From Ruminococcaceae bacterium UBA5295 (GTDB lineage: Bacteria > Bacillota > Clostridia > Oscillospirales > Acutalibacteraceae), in the NCBI GenBank assembly GCA_002411365.1, contig DHSD01000028.1:1-64000 (forward strand): a stretch of DNA of 64,000 nucleotides, given 5' to 3'. The stretch's first letter is position 1; every line of letters starts with the position of its first letter. The position numbers and the translations under genes are program-made. This document shows positions 15,365-24,782 of this stretch, in pieces. The notes beneath the pieces were generated by a model. It had not been told where the DNA came from and searched no databases. It worked only from the letters and a program-made list of their open reading frames with translations.

Positions 15365-18004
15365 ATGAAATGGACAGGCCTTAATGAGCTGAGGGAAAAA
15401 TACCTTTCGTTTTTCGAATCGAAAGGCCATATGCGGTTGCCGAGCTTTTCGCTTATCCCGAAAGATGACAACAGCCTTCTGCTGATTAATTCGGGAATGG
15501 CGCCGATGAAAAAATATTTCACAGGTGAAGTGACGCCGCCGCGCAAGCGCGTGACAACATGCCAGAAATGTATACGCACTGGCGATATCGACAACGTTGG
15601 CATAACCGACCGCCATGGCACTTTTTTTGAAATGCTCGGCAACTTTTCGTTCGGCGATTATTTCAAGCACGAGGCTACGGCGTGGGCATGGGAGTTCTGC
15701 ACGAAAGTGCTTGAGCTTCCAGCCGACAGGCTCTGGGTGACGATTTACAAAGATGACGATGAGGCTTTTGACATCTGGACAAAAGAAGTTGGCGTTGATG
15801 CGTCGCACATAGTGCGCTTTGGCAGAGAGGATAATTTTTGGGAGCATGGTTCTGGCCCGTGCGGCCCATGCTCTGAGATATACTTCGACCGCGGACCGGA
15901 GCACGGCTGCGACAAGCCGACGTGCGGTGTAGGCTGCGACTGCGACCGCTACATCGAGTTCTGGAATATTGTTTTCTCGCAGTTTAACAGCGACGGCCAC
16001 GGCCACTATCCGCCGATGGCGCATCCTAATATAGATACGGGCATGGGCCTTGAGCGCCTTGCCTGTATTATGCAGAATGTAGACAACCTGTTTCTTGTAG
16101 ATACGATGCAGAACATAATGAAGCATGTCAGCCGCATTACCGGTGTAAAATACGGTGATGACCCTAAAAAGGATATTTCCCTGCGCGTAATAACCGACCA
16201 TATACGCGGGGCTACGTTTATGATAGCTGACGGCATTATGCCGTCAAACGAAGGACGCGGCTATGTGCTGCGCCGCCTTCTCCGCCGCGCCGCGCGCCAC
16301 GGGCGCTTGCTCGGCGTGCACGACACGTTCCTTTATAAAATAGCAGAAACGGTGATTACCGAGAACAAAGGCGCTTATCCGGAGCTCGCCGAGCAACACG
16401 ACAGGATAATAAAGCTTGTACGTGTTGAGGAAGAGAGCTTTGCAAGGACGATTGACCAGGGCATGCAGCTCCTGAACGGCTTTGTGGACGAGACTCTGAA
16501 AGCCGGGGAAAAAGTATTCCCAGGTTCAGATGCTTTCCGCCTTAGCGATACGTATGGCTTTCCTGTTGACCTTACGAAGGAGATAGTCGCAGAAAAAGGC
16601 CTTTCTGTGGACGAAAAAGAGTTTGAAAAACTAATGCTTGAACAGAAAGAGCGTGCCCGCGCCGCGCGCAAGAATGCCGGAGCTGATGCATGGGCCGGAG
16701 AAAGCGGGCTGCTGAAGGACGCACTTGAAACAAAATTTCTCGGCTATGGAACGACGCAGTCGGAAGCAAAAGTAATTGCCATTGTCAAAGACGGCCAGCG
16801 CGCCGATTCGGCTACAGCAGGTGACAATGCCGTGCTTTTGCTTGACCAGACACCGTTTTACGGCGAAAGCGGCGGCCAGGTGGGCGATACGGGCATAATC
16901 GAATCGGAAGATGCCGTTGTTGCCGTCACGAATACTACTAAAAACCATGCAAAAAATTTCCTGCACCATGCGGAAGTCAAAGCCGGCACAATACACGTCG
17001 GAGAAACTGTAAAAGCATCTGCCGACAAAGAGCGCCGTGCAGCCATCACGCGCAACCATACGGCTGCACACCTGTTGCAAGCGGCGTTGCGGAAAGTGCT
17101 CGGCACACATGTCCAGCAGGCAGGCCAACTGGTGGACGAAAAGCGTGTGCGTTTCGACTTCACGCATTTTGCCGCCGTAAAAAAAGATGAGATCAAAAAA
17201 GTTGAGGATATGGTAAACGGCGTGATACTAAACGCGATACCTGTCGTAAGCCGCGAAATGCCGATTGATGAAGCTAAAAAGCTCGGTGCAATGGCGTTGT
17301 TCGGCGAGAAATACGGGAAAATAGTGCGCGTTGTTTCCGCAGGCGATTTCTCAAAGGAATTCTGCGGCGGCACGCATGTGACAAATACTGCGCAAATAGG
17401 ATTGTTTAAAATTGTTTCCGAGAGCTCGGTAGCTGCAGGTGTTCGCCGCATAGAAGCCGTGACAGGCACTAACGTGCTCAGCCTGCTTGAAGATAATATG
17501 GAGACAATAATGAAAGCTTCAGAGGCAATGAAGCTCGGCAACCCGTCTGAACTTGTAAAGCGCGCGGACCAGATAATGCTTGAGCTTAAAGGAAAAGACC
17601 GCGAAATAGAGTCGCTCAATGCGAAGCTGGCGTCAATGCGTGTGGAAAGCCTGCTCGATAAAGCAAAAGATGTAAAAGGCGTAAAGTTCGTTTCAGCAAA
17701 GTTTGAGGGTACGGAATCCGCTTCACTGCGCGTTATGTGCGACAAGATACTTGAGCGTTCGCCTGACTGTGTGGCTGTCATAGCCGGAATAAACGGTGAA
17801 AAAGCAAATATCGCCGCGTGCGCCGGCAAAAAGGCGCAGGAAAAGGGCGCGAATGCCGGAAAAATTGTCCGGCAGGTAGCGGCGGCAGCAGGCGGCAGCG
17901 GCGGCGGCAGGCCGGACAGCGCAATGGCAGGGACGAAAGATGTTTCGAAACTCGATGCTGCGCTTGCATCTTCGGAAAAAATCGTTGCAGATATGATAAA
18001 ATAA
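15365..18004 (+). CDS. alaS: Alanyl-tRNA synthetase
   Basis: The product is 879 residues and full length. It charges tRNA-Ala and edits Ser/Gly mischarges. The class II aminoacylation domain (start to about 440) includes FFESKGH and RHGTFFEMLGNFSFGDYF. The editing domain has the zinc motif pair HTAAHLL and FCGGTH. The C-terminal DHHA1-like domain ends with a GGSGGGRPDSAMAG segment. ATG 15365 follows GGGGTAGAG; the longer frame from 15206 lies inside the T-box. It heads a run of close genes to rnmV. Confidence 0.97.
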   Translation: MKWTGLNELREKYLSFFESKGHMRLPSFSLIPKDDNSLLLINSGMAPMKKYFTGEVTPPRKRVTTCQKCIRTGDIDNVGITDRHGTFFEMLGNFSFGDYFKHEATAWAWEFCTKVLELPADRLWVTIYKDDDEAFDIWTKEVGVDASHIVRFGREDNFWEHGSGPCGPCSEIYFDRGPEHGCDKPTCGVGCDCDRYIEFWNIVFSQFNSDGHGHYPPMAHPNIDTGMGLERLACIMQNVDNLFLVDTMQNIMKHVSRITGVKYGDDPKKDISLRVITDHIRGATFMIADGIMPSNEGRGYVLRRLLRRAARHGRLLGVHDTFLYKIAETVITENKGAYPELAEQHDRIIKLVRVEEESFARTIDQGMQLLNGFVDETLKAGEKVFPGSDAFRLSDTYGFPVDLTKEIVAEKGLSVDEKEFEKLMLEQKERARAARKNAGADAWAGESGLLKDALETKFLGYGTTQSEAKVIAIVKDGQRADSATAGDNAVLLLDQTPFYGESGGQVGDTGIIESEDAVVAVTNTTKNHAKNFLHHAEVKAGTIHVGETVKASADKERRAAITRNHTAAHLLQAALRKVLGTHVQQAGQLVDEKRVRFDFTHFAAVKKDEIKKVEDMVNGVILNAIPVVSREMPIDEAKKLGAMALFGEKYGKIVRVVSAGDFSKEFCGGTHVTNTAQIGLFKIVSESSVAAGVRRIEAVTGTNVLSLLEDNMETIMKASEAMKLGNPSELVKRADQIMLELKGKDREIESLNAKLASMRVESLLDKAKDVKGVKFVSAKFEGTESASLRVMCDKILERSPDCVAVIAGINGEKANIAACAGKKAQEKGANAGKIVRQVAAAAGGSGGGRPDSAMAGTKDVSKLDAALASSEKIVADMIK

Positions 18005-18043
18005 GATTATAATAATACTGCTTTTCGAAGGAGGCTTTATCAT

Positions 18044-18382
18044 TTGGACTGCGTTTTCTGTAAGATTGCGAAAGGCGAAATTCCAAGTAAAAAAGCATAC
18101 GAAGACGATAAGGTGCTTGCGTTTTATGACCTGCAGCCGCAGGCACCGGTGCATATACTGATTATTCCAAAAGAACATATTAGTTCTGCCGCGGAGATTA
18201 CACCGCAGAACAGCGGTATCATTGCGCATATTTACGAAGTTGCGGCAAAACTTGCGAAAGAAAAACATCTTGAGGCAGGCTACCGCATTGTCTGCAATGT
18301 TGGAAAAGACGGCGGGCAGACGGTGCCGCATCTGCACTTTCACCTGCTTGGCGGACGTTCTATGAAATGGCCTCCAGGCTGA
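18044..18382 (+). CDS. HIT family (HinT-like) nucleotide-binding protein
   Basis: The product is 112 residues. HinT proteins hydrolyse aminoacyl- and lysyl-adenylates and other purine phosphoramidates. The CVFCKIAKGEIPS start and the histidine triad HLHFHLLGG (about 95-103) are complete. TTG 18044 is the start: AAGGAGG lies 9 bases upstream and no ATG gives the conserved N-terminus. It lies 39 bases after alaS, whose aminoacyl-adenylate intermediate is a plausible HinT substrate. Confidence 0.93.
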   Translation: MDCVFCKIAKGEIPSKKAYEDDKVLAFYDLQPQAPVHILIIPKEHISSAAEITPQNSGIIAHIYEVAAKLAKEKHLEAGYRIVCNVGKDGGQTVPHLHFHLLGGRSMKWPPG

Positions 18383-18417
18383 TGATCGGCTGATTTTATT
18401 TTTGAAAGGTTGATTGC

Positions 18418-18978
18418 TTGATTATGGAAGGAAAGTTGAAAGGAAATTACTATAAGATGACCATTGCCGGTTGCAGGCGCGAGCTGCCGATATGCCCAAT
18501 CGATGAGCATCTTGACATTGCGGGGTTCATTATGCTTGGCGATGTGGAACTTACTGAAAAAACGGCTGCCGAGCTTCTCAGAAAATGCCCGGAACACGAC
18601 GTGGTTGTCACGGCTGAAACAAAGGGCATACCGCTCTGCTACGAGATGGCAAGGCAGGGTTGCCGCCATTACGTTGTGGCGCGCAAAAGTGTGAAAGCTT
18701 ATATGCGCAACCCTATTTCCGTAAATGTAAAATCCATTACGACGGATCATATGCAGAAGCTGTTCCTCTCTGAAGAGGATGAAAAGCAGCTTCGCGGCAA
18801 GCGTGTACTTATTGTAGACGATGTCATCAGCACGGGCGAATCGCTCGCTGCGATGGAAAAGCTCGTTGAAATGTATGGTGGCAACATTGTAGGCCGTGCT
18901 GCTGTGCTCGCTGAAGGTGATGCAAAAGACCGCAAAGACATTACTTATCTGGAGCCGCTGCCGCTTTTCCAGAAATAA
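18418..18978 (+). CDS. Phosphoribosyltransferase family protein (adenine phosphoribosyltransferase-like)
   Basis: The product is 186 residues. The PRPP-binding loop VLIVDDVISTGES is at about residues 131-143, preceded by a phosphate/base-binding region (TAETKGIPL near 65-73). The order of motifs is like adenine/xanthine phosphoribosyltransferases, but the base specificity cannot be read from sequence. TTG 18418 sits 8 bases after GAAAGG; ATG 18424, two codons later, is possible but has poorer spacing. A purine salvage role is the default reading. Confidence 0.85.
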   Translation: MIMEGKLKGNYYKMTIAGCRRELPICPIDEHLDIAGFIMLGDVELTEKTAAELLRKCPEHDVVVTAETKGIPLCYEMARQGCRHYVVARKSVKAYMRNPISVNVKSITTDHMQKLFLSEEDEKQLRGKRVLIVDDVISTGESLAAMEKLVEMYGGNIVGRAAVLAEGDAKDRKDITYLEPLPLFQK

Positions 18979-19000
18979 TTATATTCTTGGAGGTATTCCA

Positions 19001-21235
19001 ATGAAACGGCCGCTTGTGTTGGTGGGTTTTTGCTATCTGCTGACGCTTGCGGCCGCCATTTTTTTGGGTGCGGACATCTCGTTCATGCTTCTGTGGTGCT
19101 GTGCGGGCGGCTTTGCTGTCACGGCTTTGTGGAAAAAAACGCGCCGTGCCGTAATTCTCCCTCTGGCATTTGCAGCTTCAACTGCAGCGCTGGTATCATT
19201 CTGCGTTTATTATCGCTTTTCAGTCGAGCCGCCGCGCGCGCTTGACGGGAAAAACCTGAACGTTGAGGGAACAGTGTGTGAGCTTCCAGAGCGCAGGTAC
19301 GGGCGCTGGTACTATATAGTCCGTGTGGACAAAACAGATTTCAAATCCGCTTGTGTACCACGCGGATTTAAGGTCCGCATTTCGCTCCAGAATGGGCTTA
19401 ATGCAGGCCCTTACTCGCGTGTGAAAGGAAAAATCCATTTTTTCCTGCCATCTGGCGGAGACGGTTTTTCTTCACGCGGCTACTATGCTTCAAAAGGCGT
19501 TATGATGTTTGCATGGCCTGACGGAGGGGCTGGGGTAACCATACTGCCCGCAGCTGAAAAGCCGCCGTATTATTACGCCATGCACCTTCGCCAGAAGCTG
19601 ATTTCAGCAGTGCAGGATATGCTTCCGCAGCAGGAAGCATCGCTCGTAAACGGCATACTGCTCGGCGATAAAAGCGGCCTGCATGACAATTTGGTGTCGG
19701 ATTTCCGTACAGACGGAATTTCCCACCTGCTTTCAGTTTCAGGGCTGCACATGTCAACAATAGCTGAACTGCTGATTTTCATGCTCCTTTTCTTCCATGT
19801 CCCCAAAAGGATGGCGGCTGGAATAACAGCATGTGGCATACTGGGTTTTATGGCTGTGACGTGCTTTGTGCCCTCTGTCACACGCAGCGGGATAATGTGC
19901 CTGCTGTGCCTTGCGGCGCCTATAATTTCCCGCCGTTCCGATCCACTCAACTCGCTATGCACCGCAGTACTTATTATCTGCATTGCAAATCCGTATGCCG
20001 CCGCGGACGTTGGCCTGCTCCTTTCTTTTTTTGCAACGCTCGGCCTTATCCTGCTCGCAGGGCCGGCAGCAGATTTCCTCAACAAAAAGCTTGACAGGAT
20101 ACATGCCATAAGCCCGCTTGTGCGCGGGATAAACGGTACGCTTGCAACATCTGTAGGTGCTTCGCTTTTTACTTTGCCTGTTATACTGCTTAGTTTCAGG
20201 ACAGTTTCGGCTGTTGCGCCGCTCGCCAATGTTTTAGAGCTTGTGCCGGCTTCGGTACTCATGGCTTTAGGTGCGGCGGCGGCAGCGCTTCGCCTGCTCC
20301 TGCCGCAGACAGAACTTGCCATGCCGTTTGCCCTTGCCGCAGGTCTTATTGCCAAATATATGCGTTTATGTGCCTCATGGCTGGCAGGCCTGCCGTTTGC
20401 ATCATTTTCCGCTTCGCAGGGCTTTGTCATTATCTGGCTCGGCGGCACTTTCCTGCTTTTTTCGGCGGCGCTGGCCATTGGGAAAGGGACATCACTTTTT
20501 CCGCAGACGGCGTGCCTTTCGGTTATAATGTTATTTACGGGGATATTTTCATTTCGGCTCTGCAGGCAGAATATGACACGCATCGCTTTCCTTGATGTTG
20601 GCAACGATGTTTCCACTGTGCTGACGCGTGACGGCCATGCAGCGGTTATAGGGTGCGGCAGCTACCAGCCGCAGAAAATAATTTCATATCTCGGCAGCGA
20701 AAATGTGACTAAGATTGACTGCCTGGAAATACTTACAGAAGAGCGTGATGAATTTTCATGTGCGGCAAATATCGCAGAACGCTATCACCCCGCGTGCCTT
20801 CTTGTGCATAAAGGCAGCATGGCTGATGGCTTTGTGGGCAAAGCAGCTGCAAACGCAGGCAGGACGGAAACGTATGATTCGTCGGCAGCAATGAATTTTT
20901 GGAGTGACGTCAGCGTTAAAACATGCCGTGCGGGCAGATCATCAGCAGCCATGGTCACTGCAGGCGGAATTTCCGCTGTCGCTTTTCCGCCTGAGGCGGA
21001 CGGTAACCGGCTTCCGCTTTCATGGAGAACTCCTGATGTCCTTGCATATGGTGCATCAGAGAAGAATGTTGGAGGAATTAATCCGTCGTGCGTTGTTTTT
21101 TCCATGAACAAAACAACACTGCAAAAGTCGGCCGAAACGGTCAAAAAATGCCGTTCTGCCTGGACAGGCGGTTATGGAAATATTATACTTGAGGTAAAAG
21201 GAAACCGCAGACTGTCGATTGGAAGGGAGCCGTAA
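19001..21235 (+). CDS. comEC: ComEC/Rec2 family DNA-uptake channel with degenerate C-terminal domain
   Basis: The product is 744 residues. ComEC carries single-stranded DNA across the membrane in natural transformation. An N-terminal pair of membrane segments is followed by a soluble OB-like region, then the competence domain with LLLGDKSGL-type and HLLSVSGLHMS motifs (about 222-250) and many helices. The C-terminal metallo-beta-lactamase-like domain starts with IAFLDVGNDVSTVL, where active relatives read LDVGQGD, and the H-x-H-x-D-H zinc motif is not found. The nuclease-like site therefore looks lost. ATG 19001 follows TTGGAGG. The stop overlaps the holA start by one base. Confidence 0.92.
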   Translation: MKRPLVLVGFCYLLTLAAAIFLGADISFMLLWCCAGGFAVTALWKKTRRAVILPLAFAASTAALVSFCVYYRFSVEPPRALDGKNLNVEGTVCELPERRYGRWYYIVRVDKTDFKSACVPRGFKVRISLQNGLNAGPYSRVKGKIHFFLPSGGDGFSSRGYYASKGVMMFAWPDGGAGVTILPAAEKPPYYYAMHLRQKLISAVQDMLPQQEASLVNGILLGDKSGLHDNLVSDFRTDGISHLLSVSGLHMSTIAELLIFMLLFFHVPKRMAAGITACGILGFMAVTCFVPSVTRSGIMCLLCLAAPIISRRSDPLNSLCTAVLIICIANPYAAADVGLLLSFFATLGLILLAGPAADFLNKKLDRIHAISPLVRGINGTLATSVGASLFTLPVILLSFRTVSAVAPLANVLELVPASVLMALGAAAAALRLLLPQTELAMPFALAAGLIAKYMRLCASWLAGLPFASFSASQGFVIIWLGGTFLLFSAALAIGKGTSLFPQTACLSVIMLFTGIFSFRLCRQNMTRIAFLDVGNDVSTVLTRDGHAAVIGCGSYQPQKIISYLGSENVTKIDCLEILTEERDEFSCAANIAERYHPACLLVHKGSMADGFVGKAAANAGRTETYDSSAAMNFWSDVSVKTCRAGRSSAAMVTAGGISAVAFPPEADGNRLPLSWRTPDVLAYGASEKNVGGINPSCVVFSMNKTTLQKSAETVKKCRSAWTGGYGNIILEVKGNRRLSIGREP

Positions 21236-22284
21236 TGCCGCAGATTACCGAAACAGAACTGAGAAAGCAGATTGAAAAATCAAATTTCGCAAAGCTTTAT
21301 TTCCTTTATGGTGAAGAAAAATATATGGTTGGCTATTTTGCCGGGAAAATAGCCGAAAAAGCTGGCTCACAGGGGCTGCGTGACTTTAATCTGCAGAAAT
21401 TAAGCGGGGACGCAGGAATTGACCAGATAGCGGCGGCTGTAGAATCCCTGCCGGTAATGGCACAGCGCAAATGTGTAGCTGTTGCCGACCTTGATATAAA
21501 TGCCCTGCATGGAGCGGAGCCGTCAAAACTTCAGGAGATGATTGAGGGGCTGCCTGACACATGCGTGCTTGTGATTTATCTTGTTTCGTTGGATTTTGAT
21601 GAGCGCCGCGACCGTAAATGGAAAAAGTTTATCGCCGAGGCCGGCAGAGCTGGTGTGGTTGTTGAGTTCCGACGGCGCACGGAGCAGCAGCTCGAAAAGC
21701 TCGTCTGCAGCGGTGCATCAAGGCGCGGGTGCGAAATCTCACGCGCAAATGCCGGGCGCATGATAAAATCATGCGGGACTGATATGCAGACCGTGCAAAA
21801 TGAAATGGAAAAGCTTTGCGCCTATACGGGCAGCGGCGAAATCACGGCTGAAACTGCTGATATGCTTACAACGAAAAATCTTGAGGCGCGCGTATTTGAC
21901 CTTTCAAAGGCAACCATGGCAGGTGACGGAGACAGAGCCTACAATATACTTGACCAGCTGCTGTATCAGCACGAAGAGCCTGTGGCGGTGCTGTCTGTGC
22001 TTTCAGGTGCCTACCTTGACATGTACCGCGTCAGGATTTCAATACAGAGCGGCTTTTCAGCAATGGAGCCAGCAAAGTATTTTGACTATGCGCATAAAGA
22101 ATTCCGGCTTACAAATGCCGAAAGGATAGCAAAACGCTACTCTGACCAAATGCTGCGCGAAAGCCTTGCAGCTTTGCTTAAGGCGGATATCGCACTGAAA
22201 AGCGCGCATGGTGACCGCAGAATTATTCTGGAAAAGCTGATAGCCCAGCTGATCTGGATTTCCGAAAGGGAGAAAGTGGGTTGA
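21235..22284 (+). CDS. holA: DNA polymerase III subunit delta
   Basis: The product is 349 residues. HolA is the clamp-loader subunit that opens the sliding clamp. The N-terminus has the typical K-L-Y-F-L-Y-G-E-E-K-Y (about 20-30) followed by an AAA+-like fold without a Walker A motif, and a C-terminal helical domain with a Y-Q-H-E-E-P segment. Start and stop overlap the neighbours comEC and rnmV by 1 and 4 bases. The comEC-holA order is common in Bacillota. Confidence 0.95.
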   Translation: MPQITETELRKQIEKSNFAKLYFLYGEEKYMVGYFAGKIAEKAGSQGLRDFNLQKLSGDAGIDQIAAAVESLPVMAQRKCVAVADLDINALHGAEPSKLQEMIEGLPDTCVLVIYLVSLDFDERRDRKWKKFIAEAGRAGVVVEFRRRTEQQLEKLVCSGASRRGCEISRANAGRMIKSCGTDMQTVQNEMEKLCAYTGSGEITAETADMLTTKNLEARVFDLSKATMAGDGDRAYNILDQLLYQHEEPVAVLSVLSGAYLDMYRVRISIQSGFSAMEPAKYFDYAHKEFRLTNAERIAKRYSDQMLRESLAALLKADIALKSAHGDRRIILEKLIAQLIWISEREKVG

Positions 22285-22877
22285 TTCATGTAAAAGAAGC
22301 CATTATCGTCGAGGGAAAGTATGACAAGATAAAACTGTCATCTGTTGTAGACGGGCTTATAATCCAGACGAATGGCTTCCGGATTTTCAAAGACCGTGAA
22401 CAGATGGCAATGCTTCGCCGCCTTGCAGACAGCCGCGGCCTTGTGATACTGACAGACAGCGACTCGGCGGGTTTTTTAATACGCCATTATCTCATGGGCT
22501 CGATACCGCCGGAAAAAATTAAAAATGCCTATATACCTGATATTGCCGGCAAAGAAAAGCGTAAGCGTAAGCCTTCGAAAGAGGGGAAGCTCGGTGTGGA
22601 AGGGGTGCCTACAGGCGTGATTGTAGAAGCACTCAAGCATACCGGCGTTGCTGTGGAAGACGTGAGTAAACCGTCAGGGCGGCAGATAACAAAAGCAGAC
22701 CTTTATTTTCTTGGGCTTTCAGGCGGGCAGCAGAGCGCACAAAAAAGGAAGGCACTGCTGCGCCGGCTTGGCCTGCCGGAGTATCTTTCAGCAAACTCCA
22801 TGCCTCAGGTTTTGAACTCAGTGATTTCGTATGAAGAGCTTGTAGAGGCAGTTTCTGATATGCAGAACGTGCAGTAA
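22281..22877 (+). CDS. rnmV: Ribonuclease M5
   Basis: The product is 198 residues. RNase M5 trims 5S rRNA precursor. The TOPRIM domain is clear: EAIIVEGKYDKIKL with the catalytic Glu (near 10) and the D-x-D motif in LTDSDSAGF (about 57-65). A Lys/Arg-rich stretch follows near 90. The start is TTG 22281, overlapping the holA stop; no ATG fits the conserved N-terminus. The C-terminal half matches the DUF4093 part of the family. Confidence 0.93.
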   Translation: MIHVKEAIIVEGKYDKIKLSSVVDGLIIQTNGFRIFKDREQMAMLRRLADSRGLVILTDSDSAGFLIRHYLMGSIPPEKIKNAYIPDIAGKEKRKRKPSKEGKLGVEGVPTGVIVEALKHTGVAVEDVSKPSGRQITKADLYFLGLSGGQQSAQKRKALLRRLGLPEYLSANSMPQVLNSVISYEELVEAVSDMQNVQ

Positions 22878-22887
22878 ACGATTTTTC

Positions 22888-22916
22888 TTGTGCTTTTTTA
22901 ATGCCTGTGATATAAT
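22888..22916 (+). promoter_or_regulatory. Promoter of rpsB-tsf
   Basis: TTGTGC at 22888-22893 and TATAAT at 22911-22916 are 17 bases apart, with an extended -10 TG at 22908-22909. Confidence 0.85.
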
Positions 22917-22932
22917 ATTAACGCATTACACA

Positions 22933-22992
22933 CGCCGCACAGGCGAACGGTGCCCGAAAACGGGTTTTATCGCCAATTTCAGACGTGCGGCG
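22933..22992 (+). promoter_or_regulatory. Structured rpsB leader RNA
   Basis: Three nested helices can be drawn in the 5' untranslated region: CGCCGCAC (22933-22940) with GTGCGGCG (22985-22992), GGCGA (22942-22946) with TCGCC (22970-22974), and CCCG (22953-22956) with CGGG (22961-22964). A leader of this kind may bind S2 for feedback control, as ribosomal-protein leaders often do. I cannot name the RNA class. Confidence 0.6.
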
Positions 22993-23020
22993 GAGGAAAA
23001 ACCAAGGAGGTTTTATTTAA

Positions 23021-23770
23021 ATGTCAGTCGTATCCATGAAGCAGCTTCTTGAAGCAGGTGTCCATTTCGGCCATCAGACCAGAAGATGGAACCCAAAAAT
23101 GAAACCGTATATTTTTACAGAGCGCAACGGGATCTATATTATTGACCTGCAGAAAACAGTGCGCAAGCTCGACGAAGCCTACAACTTCATCCGTGACCTG
23201 TCTATGGACGGCAAGTCTGTGCTTTTTGTTGGAACGAAAAAGCAGGCTCAGGAGTCAATAAAGACGGAAGCAGAGCGCGCCGGCGCATTTTATGTGAATG
23301 CCCGGTGGCTCGGCGGCATGCTCACTAATTTCCGCACTATCCGCCACAGGATAGACAGGCTCAACCAGCTCCAGACAATGGAAAATGACGGCACATTTGA
23401 TTTGCTGCCGAAAAAAGAGGTCAGCAAGCTGAAGCTTGAAATAGCAAAGCTCGAGAAATTCCTTGGCGGAATTAAAGACATGAAGTCTCTGCCGAGCGCA
23501 CTGTTTATTGTTGACCCGCGCAAAGAGCATATTGCCGTTTCGGAAGCGCGCAAACTGCATATCCCGATTGTCGCTATTGTTGATACAAACTGTGACCCGG
23601 ATGAGATAGACTATGTTATCCCGGGCAATGATGATGCTATCCGTGCAGTTAAGTTGATTTCATCTATCATGGCGGATGCTATCATAGAAGGCAGAGAAGG
23701 CCAGACGGGCGCAGCAGCTGAAAATGAAAAGGTAAATGAAACTGATAAGCAGGCCGCAGCGGGAAAATAA
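23021..23770 (+). CDS. rpsB: Small ribosomal subunit protein S2
   Basis: The product is 249 residues. It has the family start [25 protein letters not shown] (shortened here to its first residues), the [11 protein letters not shown] motif near 88-98 and the late D-T-N-C-D-P-D motif. A short acidic tail follows. AAGGAGG precedes ATG 23021. It is co-transcribed with tsf, 46 bases downstream, as in most bacteria. Confidence 0.98.
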   Translation: MSVVSMKQLLEAGVHFGHQTRRWNPKMKPYIFTERNGIYIIDLQKTVRKLDEAYNFIRDLSMDGKSVLFVGTKKQAQESIKTEAERAGAFYVNARWLGGMLTNFRTIRHRIDRLNQLQTMENDGTFDLLPKKEVSKLKLEIAKLEKFLGGIKDMKSLPSALFIVDPRKEHIAVSEARKLHIPIVAIVDTNCDPDEIDYVIPGNDDAIRAVKLISSIMADAIIEGREGQTGAAAENEKVNETDKQAAAGK

Positions 23771-23816
23771 TGCAGCCTGAATGAAACATTTTTTATAAAG
23801 CGAGGAATGTAATATC

Positions 23817-24731
23817 ATGGCTTTTACAGCAAAAGACGTCGCAGCGCTCCGCGCGAAAACCGGCTGCGGCATGATGGACTGCAAGAAGGCACTGACAAAG
23901 GCGGACGGCGATATGGATAAAGCAATTGACTTTCTCCGTGAAAAAGGCCTTGCAACCGCTACGAAAAAAGCCGGCCGCATTGCTGCGGAAGGAATCGCCT
24001 ATGCAGTAACAAACAGTGATGCAACAAAAGGCGTAGTTATTGAAGTCAATTCGGAAACTGACTTCGTTGCCAAAAACGCTGAGTTCCGCAACTTTGTCAA
24101 GACTTGCGCCGACACTATTCTTGCTTCGGATCCGTCAGATGTTGATGCACTTTTGAAATGCAAGGCCGCAGGTTCAGATGAAACAGTAGATGCGCTGCTG
24201 AAAGAGAAAATTATGAAAATCGGCGAAAACATTAAAATCCGCCGTTTCAAAGAGTTCAGCGGTGCTGTAGGTGCCTATATCCATGCGGAAGGTAAAATCG
24301 GAGTGCTTGTGAATTTTGCTACTTCGCCTGAGATTGCATCAAAGCCTGAGTTTAAGGAGTACACAAAGGATATTTGTATGCAGGTTGCGGCTATTGTACC
24401 GCAGTATCTTGATGAGAAGAGCGTTCCTGATGATGTTGTAGAGCATGAGAAAGGAATCCTCAAGCAGCAGGTTATAGAGTCAGGTAAACCGGCAGCTATA
24501 GCTGATAAGATAGTCCAGGGCAAGCTGCATAAATTCTATAAGGAAGTCTGCCTTGTTGACCAGGCATTCATTAAAGATGACAAACTTTCAGTAAAGCAGT
24601 ACACAGAGCAGACAGCGAAAAAGCTTGGCGGTGATGTTAAAATTACCGGTTACACACGCTTTGAACGCGGTGAAGGCATAGAGAAGCGCAAAGAGAACTT
24701 TGCTCAGGAAATTAAAGACCTTGTGAAATAA
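23817..24731 (+). CDS. tsf: Elongation factor Ts
   Basis: The product is 304 residues. EF-Ts recycles EF-Tu by GDP release. The UBA-like N-terminus (VAALRAKTGCGMMDCKKAL) and the core TDFVAKN motif (about 81-87) are present. The length is normal. The start has GAGGAA upstream. A strong terminator ends the rpsB-tsf unit at 24754-24782. Confidence 0.98.
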   Translation: MAFTAKDVAALRAKTGCGMMDCKKALTKADGDMDKAIDFLREKGLATATKKAGRIAAEGIAYAVTNSDATKGVVIEVNSETDFVAKNAEFRNFVKTCADTILASDPSDVDALLKCKAAGSDETVDALLKEKIMKIGENIKIRRFKEFSGAVGAYIHAEGKIGVLVNFATSPEIASKPEFKEYTKDICMQVAAIVPQYLDEKSVPDDVVEHEKGILKQQVIESGKPAAIADKIVQGKLHKFYKEVCLVDQAFIKDDKLSVKQYTEQTAKKLGGDVKITGYTRFERGEGIEKRKENFAQEIKDLVK

Positions 24732-24753
24732 ATCCTTTTTGCACCGTTTATAG

Positions 24754-24782
24754 AAGGGATCCGGTTTCGGGTCTTTTTTTTT
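24754..24782 (+). terminator. Terminator of rpsB-tsf
   Basis: The GATCCG (24758-24763) and CGGGTC (24768-24773) arms form a stem with a GTTT loop, followed by nine T. Confidence 0.9.
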
